Assembly (NCBI RefSeq): GCF_015319165.1
Contig: NZ_JADIVZ010000001.1
Span: forward strand, 310,001-374,000
Origin: Nocardioides acrostichi
GTDB taxonomy: Bacteria > Actinomycetota > Actinomycetes > Propionibacteriales > Nocardioidaceae
Length of the DNA stretch: 64,000 nucleotides
Direction: 5' to 3'
Numbering within the stretch: the first letter of the stretch is position 1; each line of letters opens with the position of its first letter. The translations under genes and the position numbers were made by a program. Below, piece by piece: positions 46,785 to 55,462 of the stretch. The notes beneath the pieces are model-generated. The model was not told the DNA's origin, ran no database searches, and saw only the letters and a program-made list of their open reading frames with translations.

Positions 46785-48386
46785 TCACCCGTCGAGATCG
46801 ACGGCGCGGTCGACGCCGATCGCGTCGAGGAACGCCTGGTCGTGGCTGACGACCACCAGGGCGCCGCGATAGGCGCCGAGCGCACCGACCAGCGCATCGA
46901 AGGCTGCGACGTCGAGGTTGTTGGTGGGCTCGTCGAGCATGAGCAGTCGAGGTGCGGGGTCGGCGAGCAGCAGTGCCGCCAACGTCGCCCGGAACCGCTC
47001 GCCGCCCGAGAGCGTGGCCACCTGCTTCTCCGCAGCCGTGCCGCGGAACCCGAAGCGGGCGAGCCGGGTGCGTACCAGGGTCGGGTCGGCGTCCGGGCTG
47101 CGGGCGAGCACGGACTCGGCCACGGTCAGCTCGCCGGGCAGCACGTCGATGCGCTGGGGGAGCAGTGCCCACGGTAGGTGTGCCCGCACGCTTCCAGCAC
47201 CGGGTGGCACGTCGCCGGCCACGGTGTGCAGCAGCGTCGACTTGCCGGCACCGTTGCGGCCCACGACCGCCACGCGTTCCGGTCCGACGAGGGTGAGCTC
47301 GACCTGCCGGCCGGTACGCAGCACGAGACCGTCACTGTCGAGCACCCGTTGGCCGCGGTGCACCGTGGTCTCCGGGAGGTCGACGATGATCTGAGCATCG
47401 TCGCGCAGTGCGTCCTCGGCGAGGTCAGCGCGCTCGCGGGCGGCGTCTAGCCGCTCGGCGTGCACCGCGCGCATGCCGGCGGCGGACTTCTCGGCCCGGT
47501 GGGTGAGGAAGTCTCGTTCGGCCTTGGTGACGTTGCCGGCGTTCCGCTTGGCGACCCGACGTCGCTGGGCGAGCCGTTCCTCGGCGTCGGCCACGCTGCG
47601 GCGCTGCCGACGCAGGGCGCCGCGGGCGGCGTCCACGGCATGCTCCGCGGCCGCCTGCTCTGCGGCGACCTGCTCGGCGTGGGCCGACCAGCCCCCGCCG
47701 TACCACCGCACCTCGATCGGCCGGGTGCGGTGGGGGCGCAGCTCGCCGACGCGCTCGACGTGCTCCAGCAGTTCTCGGTCGTGGCTGACGACGACGAGGC
47801 TGCGGGGCCAGGTGGCCACGAGATCGTGCACCCGCAACCGGGCGGCGCGGTCGAGGTTGTTGGTGGGCTCGTCGAGCAGCAGCACGTCGGGTCGCTCGAG
47901 CAGCAGGGCGGCCAGCGAGAGGCGCACGGCCTCGCCGCCGGACACCTCGCCGAGACGCCGATCGAGCAGGTCGTCGCCGGCGAGTCCGAGGCGCTCGAGC
48001 TCCGCGACCGCGCGCTGCTCGACGTCCCACCGGTCACCGACGAGGTCGAAGTGGTGCTGGTCGACCGAGCCGCCCTCGATCGCGCGCAGCGCCCGGCGCA
48101 CCGTGCCGATGCCGAGCACGGCGTCGACGCGCTGGTCGACGTCGAGAGTCAGATCCTGCGGCAGGTAGCCGACGCGACCCGAGACGCGCACGGATCCGGC
48201 GGCGGGCGTCAGGTCGCCGGCCGCCAGGCGGAGCAGTGTGGACTTGCCGCTGCCGTTGGCGCCCACGAGGCCGGTGCGGCCAGGTGGCACGAGCAGGTCG
48301 AGGTCGTCGAAGGTGCGGCTGCCGTCGGGCCGGATCAGGGTGACGGCGGAGAAGGCGAGCGCCGAGGCGCGGTGGGACGTGGGCAC
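46785..48386 (-). CDS. ABC-F family ATPase (ribosome-associated type)
   Basis: 533 residues, two ABC domains and no membrane region. Walker A sites GANGSGKST and GRNGAGKST; signatures VSGGEAVRLSL and LSGGERFRATL; Walker B sites VLLLDEPTNNLD and LLMLDEPTNNLD. The inter-domain linker is Arg/Ala-rich (AAARGALRRQRRSVADAEERLAQRRRVAKRNAG region). Such proteins relieve ribosome stalling or protect ribosomes from antibiotics, so it may be a resistance-type ABC-F. GGAG precedes the GTG start. Confidence 0.85.
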   Translation of the reverse strand: MPTSHRASALAFSAVTLIRPDGSRTFDDLDLLVPPGRTGLVGANGSGKSTLLRLAAGDLTPAAGSVRVSGRVGYLPQDLTLDVDQRVDAVLGIGTVRRALRAIEGGSVDQHHFDLVGDRWDVEQRAVAELERLGLAGDDLLDRRLGEVSGGEAVRLSLAALLLERPDVLLLDEPTNNLDRAARLRVHDLVATWPRSLVVVSHDRELLEHVERVGELRPHRTRPIEVRWYGGGWSAHAEQVAAEQAAAEHAVDAARGALRRQRRSVADAEERLAQRRRVAKRNAGNVTKAERDFLTHRAEKSAAGMRAVHAERLDAARERADLAEDALRDDAQIIVDLPETTVHRGQRVLDSDGLVLRTGRQVELTLVGPERVAVVGRNGAGKSTLLHTVAGDVPPGAGSVRAHLPWALLPQRIDVLPGELTVAESVLARSPDADPTLVRTRLARFGFRGTAAEKQVATLSGGERFRATLAALLLADPAPRLLMLDEPTNNLDVAAFDALVGALGAYRGALVVVSHDQAFLDAIGVDRAVDLDG

Positions 48387-48560
48387 GGGTGCTCCGGGTG
48401 AGGACGGCGAGGCACACCCACAGCCGGTCTGGGCGGCGCGGGTGCGGTGGTCGGCGTACTCACAGGTTCAACGGCTGCTCTGTCTCGTGGGGCACTGGTG
48501 CGGCGTCCACGCTAGGTGCTCGGGGGAGCGGAGCGCACCCGATTTGATCGGCACGCACCG
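48387..48560 (-). promoter_or_regulatory. Leader region of the ABC-F gene with possible small ORFs
   Basis: On the minus strand a TAGCGT box (near 48513) is followed by GTG-started MPHETEQPLNL (11 codons, stop near 48473). A GTGA overlap then opens a Pro-rich frame (STPTTAPAPPRPAVG) that runs past the ABC-F start. This could be translational attenuation as seen before resistance ABC-F genes, but the evidence is only positional. Confidence 0.3.
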
Positions 48561-49130
48561 CTAGCGCTTGGTGGCGACCAGCACGGCGGTGTCGGGTGCG
48601 ACCATCACCTCGACGGCGGCGAACCGGTCGTCGGAGAGCCACAGCTCGCGCCGTACGTCGACCCGGCCGTAGCTCATCGGCGGCCACGTCTCGCACGGGG
48701 CGATCTCGTCGAGCACCACGACGCCACCTGGCTCGACGACCTCGTTGAGCGCGTCGAGGGAGAGCGAGGACGACTCCTCGGCGTCGAGGAACAGCAACGA
48801 GAAGGGTCCGCGATCGAGGAGCGTCGACCAGTCGGCGCTGAGCACCTCGACCTGGGGGTCGTCGGCGAAGATCTCCCGGGCACCGCCGGCCAGCCTCCCG
48901 TCGAGCTCGGCGGAGAGGATGTGCGCCTTCTCCCCGCGCACGCCCGATCGCAGCCACGCGGTGCCGACTCCGCAGCCGGTGCCGAACTCGGCCATGGTGC
49001 CGTCGCGCGTCGCCGCGAGGGTCGCCAGCAGGCGGCCGGTCTCGTTGCGGCAGAACGACACGTAGCCCGCGCGTCGAGACACGTCGAACGCGCGCCGCAC
49101 GATGGCCGGGACGTCGGGAGGCGCGCTCAT
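48561..49130 (-). CDS. SAM-dependent O-methyltransferase-like protein
   Basis: 189 residues. Class I Rossmann methyltransferase: GTMAEFGTGCGVGTAWL (motif I, SAM binding), KAHILSAELDGRLAGGA (motif II), PFSLLFLDAEES (motif III acidic), and VVVLDEIAP. The start MSAPPDVP is preferred over an in-frame ATG seven codons upstream. The substrate is unknown. Confidence 0.78.
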   Translation of the reverse strand: MSAPPDVPAIVRRAFDVSRRAGYVSFCRNETGRLLATLAATRDGTMAEFGTGCGVGTAWLRSGVRGEKAHILSAELDGRLAGGAREIFADDPQVEVLSADWSTLLDRGPFSLLFLDAEESSSLSLDALNEVVEPGGVVVLDEIAPCETWPPMSYGRVDVRRELWLSDDRFAAVEVMVAPDTAVLVATKR

Positions 49131-49255
49131 GCCTCTCATTCTTCCACGCACTGAGACCTGTGTCTCATGGCTCGAGACGGCCCGGCCGAGACGACGACCG
49201 TCTCGCCATCCAAGACACGCGCTCGCACTGCTCAGACGCGCGCCCTCGCAGGGGC

Positions 49256-49261
49256 TACAGT
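49256..49261 (+). promoter_or_regulatory. -10 box upstream of the leuB-region small ORF
   Basis: TACAGT, 9 bases before the ATG at 49271. Confidence 0.4.
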
Positions 49262-49270
49262 CTCCCCATC

Positions 49271-49318
49271 ATGCGCAGCGTCTTCGTACTTATTGAGCGC
49301 CGCGGCGAGGCCCACTGA
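49271..49318 (+). CDS. Candidate leader peptide upstream of leuB
   Basis: MRSVFVLIERRGEAH, with a Val-Phe-Val-Leu-Ile cluster. A hairpin (CCGCGGCGAGG, 49300-49310, with CCTCGCCGCGG, 49328-49338; 11 bp) starts inside the ORF and spans its stop codon. It may be a leader for the downstream genes. There is no T-run, and no known actinobacterial leader matches. The remaining space to 49619 holds no gene I can support. Confidence 0.3.
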   Translation: MRSVFVLIERRGEAH

Positions 49319-49619
49319 GTGAGGCCACCTCGCCGCGGAGTTCGTCGTTGACGCGGCACCTGGTCTCACGCATCGCCCTCTGATCCTGATCGAAGGATCC
49401 GGCACCGGGACGTCTGTCCCCGTAGGTCGTACCCGGCGATGTCCTCGCGGCGGACCTGCCAGCGCACGCGCGATCCGCAGCCAGAACGGGTAGCTCCACC
49501 CGCGTGAGATCCACGCACCGGACTCCACCGTGAGGTCATCACCGGCCACGACCGGCCGGCCCGGTACCGCCACTCCAGGCGGCGTCGGACCACCACCCTC
49601 ACCACCAAGGAGCGACCCG
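49319..49619. other. Intergenic stretch before the 41-residue gene
   Basis: No gene is visible. It contains the right arm of the 11-bp hairpin and a small GATCCT...AGGATC inverted repeat (near 49383-49400). Confidence 0.4.
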
Positions 49620-49745
49620 ATGTACGACATGTACCCCGACTGGGGTCCCGCCGCCCACAGCCCCGAGAACCCCCGCAGCCGCGAGGCGCTCCAGCGCGCG
49701 CTCGACCTGCGGGACGGTGCCGGCGAGCGCCCCGACGACAACTAG
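49620..49745 (+). CDS. 41-residue small protein upstream of leuB
   Basis: [20 protein letters not shown] at the start, then a helical end ([19 protein letters not shown]). AAGGAG lies 9 bases before the ATG, so translation is well supported. The leuB -10 box overlaps its stop region. I do not know a function. Confidence 0.6.
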   Translation: MYDMYPDWGPAAHSPENPRSREALQRALDLRDGAGERPDDN

Positions 49746-49748
49746 GCT
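49743..49748 (+). promoter_or_regulatory. -10 box for leuB
   Basis: TAGGCT, 7 bases before the ATG at 49756; it overlaps the stop codon of the small gene. Confidence 0.6.
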
Positions 49749-49755
49749 CGGACAC

Positions 49756-50847
49756 ATGACCACGCCCGCTCCCAGCACCGGTTCCCTGAAGCTCGCCGTC
49801 ATCCCCGGCGACGGCATCGGACAGGAGGTGACGCCCGAGGCACTCAAGGTTCTCGAGGTCGCCGCTCCCGCGGGCGTGAAGTTCGAGCAGACCGGCTACG
49901 ACCTCGGCGCCGAGCGCTACCTCGCCACCGGCGAGGTGCTGCCCGACGCGGTGCTCGGCGAGATCCGCGAGCACGACGCGATCCTCCTCGGCGCCGTCGG
50001 TGGCAAGCCCAACGACCCCAACCTGCCTCCCGGCATCCTCGAGCGCGGCCTGCTGCTGCGGCTGCGCTTCGAGCTCGACCACTACGTCAACCTGCGCCCC
50101 TCGCGCATCTACCCCGGCGTCGCCTCCCCACTCTCCGAGGCCGTGCTCCAGGGTCAAGAGGTCGACTTCGTCGTCGTCCGCGAGGGCACCGAGGGCCCCT
50201 ACACGGGCAACGGTGGTGCGCTGCGCGTGGGCACGCCGGCCGAGGTGGCCACCGAGGTGTCGGTCAACACCGCCTTCGGGGTGGAGCGCGTGCTGCGCGA
50301 TGCCTTCGCGCGAGCGGAGCTGCGGCCCGCCAAGAAGCTGACGCTGGTCCACAAGACCAACGTGCTCGTCAACGCCGGCTCGGTGTGGTGGCGGCTGACC
50401 CAGGAGGTCGCCGCCGAGCACCCGGACATCACCGTCGACTACATGCACATCGACGCGGCGATGATCCACATGACCACCAACCCGCAGCGCTTCGACGTGA
50501 TCGTCACCGACAACCTCTTCGGCGACATCATCACCGACCTCGCCGCCGCCATCACCGGCGGCATCGGACTCGCGGCGTCCGGCAACGTCAACCCGGACCG
50601 CACCGCGCCGTCGATGTTCGAGCCCGTGCACGGCTCCGCTCCCGACATCGCCGGGCAGCAGAAGGCCGACCCCACCGCGGCGATCCTCTCCGCGGGCCTG
50701 CTCCTCGACCACCTCGGGCACCCCGAGGCCGCGGCGAGCATCGAGCGTGCCGTCCTGGCCGACCTCACCGACCGTGCGGCCGGCCAGGGCGCGGCGCGGC
50801 GCACCGCCGAGATCGGCGACGCGATCGCCGCACGAGTATCGGGCTGA
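49756..50847 (+). CDS. leuB: 3-isopropylmalate dehydrogenase
   Basis: 363 residues of the isocitrate/isopropylmalate dehydrogenase family. [14 protein letters not shown], the substrate loop [37 protein letters not shown], and [16 protein letters not shown] are all present. It oxidises 3-isopropylmalate in leucine synthesis and, in organisms with CimA, the methylmalate step of isoleucine synthesis. ilvE follows after 147 bases. Confidence 0.95.
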   Translation: MTTPAPSTGSLKLAVIPGDGIGQEVTPEALKVLEVAAPAGVKFEQTGYDLGAERYLATGEVLPDAVLGEIREHDAILLGAVGGKPNDPNLPPGILERGLLLRLRFELDHYVNLRPSRIYPGVASPLSEAVLQGQEVDFVVVREGTEGPYTGNGGALRVGTPAEVATEVSVNTAFGVERVLRDAFARAELRPAKKLTLVHKTNVLVNAGSVWWRLTQEVAAEHPDITVDYMHIDAAMIHMTTNPQRFDVIVTDNLFGDIITDLAAAITGGIGLAASGNVNPDRTAPSMFEPVHGSAPDIAGQQKADPTAAILSAGLLLDHLGHPEAAASIERAVLADLTDRAAGQGAARRTAEIGDAIAARVSG

Positions 50848-50994
50848 GCCTCTGCCCGCGCCGGCGCCCACCCCGGTGGCCCCAGTGCGCCGACCCGACC
50901 CGTGCTGAAGGCGCCCCGCCTCGACGTCCGGTGGATCCCGCGCCCGGCCAGGCAGCCCGCACCATCGCCCCTGCCACCACGAAGGACTAACTTG

Positions 50995-52080
50995 ATGTCC
51001 ATGGAGATCAGCACCACCCGCTCGACCACCGCCGTCAGCGACGAGAGGCTCGCCGAGATCTTGGCGAACCCCGGCTTCGGCAACCACTTCACCGACCACA
51101 TGCTCACCGTCGAGTGGACCCCGGACGCCGGCTGGCACGCCGCCCGCATCGAGCCCTACGGCCCGCTGTCGATGGACCCCGCCGCGGCGGTGCTGCACTA
51201 CGCCCAAGAGATCTTCGAGGGCATGAAGGCCTACCGGCACCCCGATGGCTCGGTGTGGTCGTTCCGCCCCGAGGAGAACGCCCGGCGCATGGTGAGCTCG
51301 AGTCACCGCCTCGCGCTGCCCGAGCTGCCGGTCGAGGACTTCGTGGCCTGCGTCGACGCGCTGGTCGAGGTCGACCAGCGGTGGGTGCCGAGTGCCGAGG
51401 GCGGCGAGAAGGCGCTCTACATCCGACCGTTCATGTTCGCCTCCGAGACCTTCTTGGGCGTGCGGCCCGCCCAACACGTGACGTTCATGGTGATCCTCAG
51501 CCCCGCCGGCGCCTACTTCAAGGGCGGCATCAAGCCGGTCACGCTGTGGTTGAGCGAGGAGTACACCCGCGCCGGGCGCGGCGGCATGGGTGCGGCGAAG
51601 ACGGGCGGCAACTACGCGTCGTCCCTGGTCGCCCAGCAGGAGGCCATCGGCCAGGGCTGCGACCAGGTGGTGTTCCTCGACGCCCAGGAGGGCCGCTACG
51701 TCGAGGAGCTCGGCGGCATGAACCTCTACTTCGTGCACGCCGACGGCCGCATCGTGACCCCCGAGACGGGCACCATCCTCGAGGGCATCACCCGCGACTC
51801 GGTGATCGAGCTGGCCGGCAAGGCCGGCTACCAGGTCGAGGAGCGCAGGTTCTCGATCGAGGAGTGGAAGCACGGTGTGACCTCCGGCGAGATCACCGAG
51901 ATCTTCGCCTGCGGCACCGCGGCCGTCATCACGCCCGTCGGGGAGCTGAAGTGGGACGGCGGCTCCACGCCCGCTCCGGCCGGCGGCGATGGTCTGTGGG
52001 AGAGACTGCGGGCCCAGCTGGTCGACATCCAGTTCGGCCGTGCCGACGACACCCATGGGTGGATGCACCGCATCGTGTGA
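50995..52080 (+). CDS. ilvE: Branched-chain amino acid aminotransferase
   Basis: 361 residues of class IV PLP aminotransferase. The PLP lysine is in GAAKTGGNYASSLVAQQEA, with EIFEGMKAYRHPDGSVWSFRPEENARRM and EITEIFACGTAAVITPVG as further marks. It makes the final step to Val, Leu and Ile. GAAGGA lies 8 bases before the ATG. It sits with leuB. Confidence 0.94.
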   Translation: MSMEISTTRSTTAVSDERLAEILANPGFGNHFTDHMLTVEWTPDAGWHAARIEPYGPLSMDPAAAVLHYAQEIFEGMKAYRHPDGSVWSFRPEENARRMVSSSHRLALPELPVEDFVACVDALVEVDQRWVPSAEGGEKALYIRPFMFASETFLGVRPAQHVTFMVILSPAGAYFKGGIKPVTLWLSEEYTRAGRGGMGAAKTGGNYASSLVAQQEAIGQGCDQVVFLDAQEGRYVEELGGMNLYFVHADGRIVTPETGTILEGITRDSVIELAGKAGYQVEERRFSIEEWKHGVTSGEITEIFACGTAAVITPVGELKWDGGSTPAPAGGDGLWERLRAQLVDIQFGRADDTHGWMHRIV

Positions 52081-52191
52081 CGTCTGAGACCATGACCTTT
52101 GCGTAGCGGCCTCGTTGCCAGATGCGTGAGGGAGACAACGAAGTCAGCCGACCGGTTGATGGTCGACGAACGAGTCGGGGAGACAGCACAC

Positions 52192-53529
52192 GTGTGGTCG
52201 CGTCGCGGCGTCCTGGCGGGGGCGGGTCTGGCGGTGGCCGCAGGAACGACCGCGCGGGCACTGGCCGGAGGCAGTGTGAGCGCGCTCTCGAACCCAGACT
52301 TCACGTTCGTGTCGATGCCCGACTTCCTCAACGCCGATGTCGCCGACGTCTCCAAGCTGCCCGGCTTCGACGGCGGTATGAACTCCTACAACCAGTGGTG
52401 GCAGCTGGCCATCGACACCTGCCTGCGCGCCGTCTCGGCGCACCAGCCGGACGCCGTGTTCATCGCCGGCGACCAGGTGGAGGGCCGCTGGAACGTCGAC
52501 TCCGACGGCCGAGCCGTGTTCGGTCCGGTCAGCCAGGGCACCGACGAGGCCAGCCTGGCACTGTGCCGCTCGGCGATCTCCAAGGCCGGGGCCGCCTACT
52601 ACGGCAACTACACGAAGCTCTTCGCCGACCGTGGTCTGAAGATCTATCCGGCGGTGGGTGACCACGAACTGCTCGACGACCGGTCCGGACCGCTCAACAA
52701 GCGCTGGCCCTCCTCCGGGGTCATGCACGGCCAGCCCGACAACAGGTGGCACCTCGTGCCGCACTGCAAGGAGGTGTGGGCCGACCACTTCACCCGCACC
52801 GCGAAGGGCGCACCCAAGCACCGCCGGCGCCCGAAGGGCACGCCGTACGAGTTCACCGCCTACAGCGAGTCGTTCAACGACACTCTCACGTTGGTCACGG
52901 TCGACACGTTCGATCGCACCTCACGCGGCGTGCAGCTCGGGGTGCTCGGCGAGCAGCTTGCCTGGGCGAGGCGGGAGATCAAGCGGGCCCGCAGGCGTGG
53001 GCACACCGTCATCGTGCAGGGGCACGTACCGGCCGTCGGCCCCTACCGCACCTTCGCCACCGGCAACCTGCACATGCAGGGGCCACGCTCGGTGAAGTTC
53101 TGGAATGCGCTCAAGCAGACCGGCGCCGACTTCTACTTCTGCGGCGAGGTGCACGACACCACCGTCGTGCAGCCCCAGAGCAAGCAGCCGGTGCAGATCA
53201 GCCACGGCTGCACCTACCGCTACGGCTTCAGCTACCTGGTGGGTCGGGTCTGGAAGGACCGCCACGTGCAGCTCGAGTACGTCGAGATGCCGCAGATCGC
53301 GCAGAGCAGTGAGCTCGGCCTGTGGTGCTCTGACCGTGCCAAGCGGGCGCCGAGCCGGATCTCCTACACCGTGCCCGCCATCCGAGGGCGCCTGGAGTGG
53401 GCCGACGGAGTCGTCACCAGCGCCACCGACAAGCTCGGCGCCTACGACCCGCAGAACGACACCGCCGGCTGGCAGAAGCCCGTCGCGGTGCCGCTCGCCA
53501 AGCTGCGGGGCAAGCCCACCGTCTCCTGA
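52192..53529 (+). CDS. Exported metallophosphoesterase
   Basis: 445 residues. Twin-arginine-type signal (WSRRGVLAGAGLAVAAGTTARA) followed by a calcineurin-like phosphoesterase domain: DAVFIAGDQVEGRW (GDxxE in place of the usual GDxxD/H), YPAVGDHELLDDR (GNHE-like), HTVIVQGHVPAVGP and FCGEVHDTTV (His ligands). The GTG at 52192 has GGGGAG 9 bases upstream; an ATG 33 bases earlier and a TTG at 52099 are alternatives. The substrate is unknown. A related fragment lies at 11940. Confidence 0.75.
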   Translation: MWSRRGVLAGAGLAVAAGTTARALAGGSVSALSNPDFTFVSMPDFLNADVADVSKLPGFDGGMNSYNQWWQLAIDTCLRAVSAHQPDAVFIAGDQVEGRWNVDSDGRAVFGPVSQGTDEASLALCRSAISKAGAAYYGNYTKLFADRGLKIYPAVGDHELLDDRSGPLNKRWPSSGVMHGQPDNRWHLVPHCKEVWADHFTRTAKGAPKHRRRPKGTPYEFTAYSESFNDTLTLVTVDTFDRTSRGVQLGVLGEQLAWARREIKRARRRGHTVIVQGHVPAVGPYRTFATGNLHMQGPRSVKFWNALKQTGADFYFCGEVHDTTVVQPQSKQPVQISHGCTYRYGFSYLVGRVWKDRHVQLEYVEMPQIAQSSELGLWCSDRAKRAPSRISYTVPAIRGRLEWADGVVTSATDKLGAYDPQNDTAGWQKPVAVPLAKLRGKPTVS

Positions 53530-53573
53530 GGCGCGCCACCGCCCGCTTCACACCGCTACGACCCGGCTGCCCG

Positions 53574-53579
53574 TACTCT
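53574..53579 (+). promoter_or_regulatory. -10 box for the Ser/Thr kinase
   Basis: TACTCT, 6 bases before the GTG at 53586. Confidence 0.6.
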
Positions 53580-53585
53580 CGACGG

Positions 53586-55280
53586 GTGACCACGGCCCCC
53601 GGTGCGGACGCCGACCTGCGCGTCGGCGACTACCAGCTGTTGGCGCGCCTCGGCGAGGGCGGCATGGGCGTCGTGCACCTCGCCCGCTCGCCGCGCGGCG
53701 AGCGGCTCGCGTTGAAGGTGCTCCGCCCGCAGGTCGTGGGCGATGAGGAGGGCCGGCTGCGGTTGCAGCGGGAGGTCGACTCGCTCGAGCGGGTGCAGAG
53801 CCGGTGGGTCGCCGAGGTCATCGACGCCGACCCCTGGGCGCCGGTGCCCTACATCGCCACCCGCTACGTGCCCGGTCTCTGCCTGCTCGACCACGTCGAC
53901 GAGGAGGGCGTGACCGGTGGTGACGACCTCCTCTGGCTGGCCGGTTGCCTGGCCGAGGGCCTCGACGCGGTCCATGCGGTGGGCGTGCTGCATCGCGACG
54001 TCAAGCCCTCGAACGTCTTGATGGAGGGCCGCACCCCGATCCTCATCGACTTCGGGCTCGCCCGCGTTGCCGACGACCCTCGACTGACGCAGACCGGCTG
54101 GCTGATCGGCACCCCTGGCTACCTGGCTCCCGAGATCCTCTACGGCGATGACGCCACCGAGGCCGCCGACGTGTTCTCGTGGGCCGCCACGGTGGCCTAC
54201 GCCGCGACGGGCCGTGGACCCTTCGGGCGCGGCCCGTCGGCGGCCGTGATGGACCGGGTGCGCCGCGGCGAGTTCGACCTCGCTCGCCTCGACGGCTCGC
54301 TCTGGTACGACGCCCCCGACGTGGAGAACCTGGCCCCCGACGTCGCCCAGGATCTCGAGCAGGACATCTGCGATCTGATGGCGGTGGTCGCGGCCTGCCT
54401 CGACCCCGAGCCTGCGCGGCGACCGTCGCTGCCGCAGATCCTCGCCTGGCTGCGGCCCCTCACCACGGCCCCGTCGCGGTTCGTGCCGCCGCCGCCGGTC
54501 GTGCTCGACGAGCGCCCGGGCTCGACGAAGCTGCTCCAGACCGAGCCCGTGCACGGCGATCGCGCGTGGGGTGCGCGTCCCGCCGCGACCCTGATCGACC
54601 CGAACCGGGCCGACCGGGCCGACGGGGCCGACGGGGCCGACCGGGCCGGCTGGGCCGACGGGGCCGACGAGGTGAGCGCCGAGGGGGAGGAGTGGAGCGA
54701 CTGGCAGGAGGTGGTGGCCCCACCACGGGTGCCGGTGCTCGAGAGGGCGCGCCGCCTGGTGCTCAAGACGACGCTCGCGGCCGCCGCGACCGCCGCCGTG
54801 GTCGCCGTGCCGGTGCTCGCCGCGAGCACGTTGCTCGTGCTGACCTGGCTGCTGCGCAGCTGCTCGATCGCGGCCTCCGCGGTGGAGGCGAAGCGGGGCG
54901 TGCGCGGGCACAAGTGGTACGACGGGCCGCGGCTACTGTTCGGGGCCCCGTTCGACCTGGTGCGCGCCCTGCCCTCGACCCTGCTGCTCCACCTCTGGTC
55001 CGCGCTGGCCGCGGCGGCGGGTGGACTCGTCTGCTACGCGGTCGCGGCGGGGGAGACCACCACGCTGGCGGTGGCCGGCGGGATCTTCGTGGTGTCGCTG
55101 TGGTGCGGCCCGGGTGGGTCGCGGGTGCGCTCACCGCTGGGTCGGGTCGTGCGGCCGGTGGCCTCGAGTGCGTCGTCGTGGCTCGTGGCGCTGCTGGTGC
55201 TCGGCAGCCTCGGCGGGTGGGCGTTGCTCGCCCTGGCCGACGGTCCGCTCTGGCTGCCGCTGACGTCGTCCCCGTTCTGA
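53586..55280 (+). CDS. Ser/Thr protein kinase with C-terminal membrane domain
   Basis: 564 residues. A PknB-type kinase domain (~15-290) has LGEGGMGVVHLAR (glycine loop), LALKVL (catalytic Lys), HRDVKPSNVL and DFGLAR (catalytic loop, DFG) and GTPGYLAPE. A low-complexity linker follows (RADRADGADGADRAGWADGADEV, from 9-bp repeats near 54603-54668), then about four hydrophobic segments to the C-terminus. No sensor domain is evident. It precedes cimA, but a terminator and leader separate them. Confidence 0.88.
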   Translation: MTTAPGADADLRVGDYQLLARLGEGGMGVVHLARSPRGERLALKVLRPQVVGDEEGRLRLQREVDSLERVQSRWVAEVIDADPWAPVPYIATRYVPGLCLLDHVDEEGVTGGDDLLWLAGCLAEGLDAVHAVGVLHRDVKPSNVLMEGRTPILIDFGLARVADDPRLTQTGWLIGTPGYLAPEILYGDDATEAADVFSWAATVAYAATGRGPFGRGPSAAVMDRVRRGEFDLARLDGSLWYDAPDVENLAPDVAQDLEQDICDLMAVVAACLDPEPARRPSLPQILAWLRPLTTAPSRFVPPPPVVLDERPGSTKLLQTEPVHGDRAWGARPAATLIDPNRADRADGADGADRAGWADGADEVSAEGEEWSDWQEVVAPPRVPVLERARRLVLKTTLAAAATAAVVAVPVLAASTLLVLTWLLRSCSIAASAVEAKRGVRGHKWYDGPRLLFGAPFDLVRALPSTLLLHLWSALAAAAGGLVCYAVAAGETTTLAVAGGIFVVSLWCGPGGSRVRSPLGRVVRPVASSASSWLVALLVLGSLGGWALLALADGPLWLPLTSSPF

Positions 55281-55309
55281 GACGGACCCGCCTCGGCCGC
55301 GGCGTGTGG

Positions 55310-55315
55310 CACACT
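55310..55315 (+). promoter_or_regulatory. -10 box of the cimA leader
   Basis: CACACT, 7 bases before the leader ATG at 55323. Confidence 0.45.
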
Positions 55316-55322
55316 GGCCGGG

Positions 55323-55352
55323 ATGCACACCGACCTGATCATCATTAGCTAG
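55323..55352 (+). CDS. cimA leader peptide with three consecutive Ile codons
   Basis: MHTDLIIIS. The ATC-ATC-ATT run would make a ribosome stall when charged Ile-tRNA is scarce. A GCGCGCC/GGCGCGC hairpin follows at 55354-55377, then a terminator and the cimA gene. It explains how the pathway end-product would control CimA. Confidence 0.75.
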   Translation: MHTDLIIIS

Positions 55353-55378
55353 CGCGCCAGCGACACCGCCGGCGCGCC

Positions 55379-55404
55379 ACCTCTCGTTCGCGGGAGGTTT
55401 TTTT
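55379..55404 (+). terminator. cimA attenuator terminator
   Basis: CCTCTCG pairs with CGGGAGG over a TTCG tetraloop (one G-T pair), extended by an A-T pair, followed by seven T. It lies between the Ile leader and cimA; an excellent intrinsic terminator for this GC content. Confidence 0.85.
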
Positions 55405-55462
55405 GTGCCCGCATCACCCCACTGACCCACCCCACCCACCCGACCGGAGCTGAGCGAGACCC

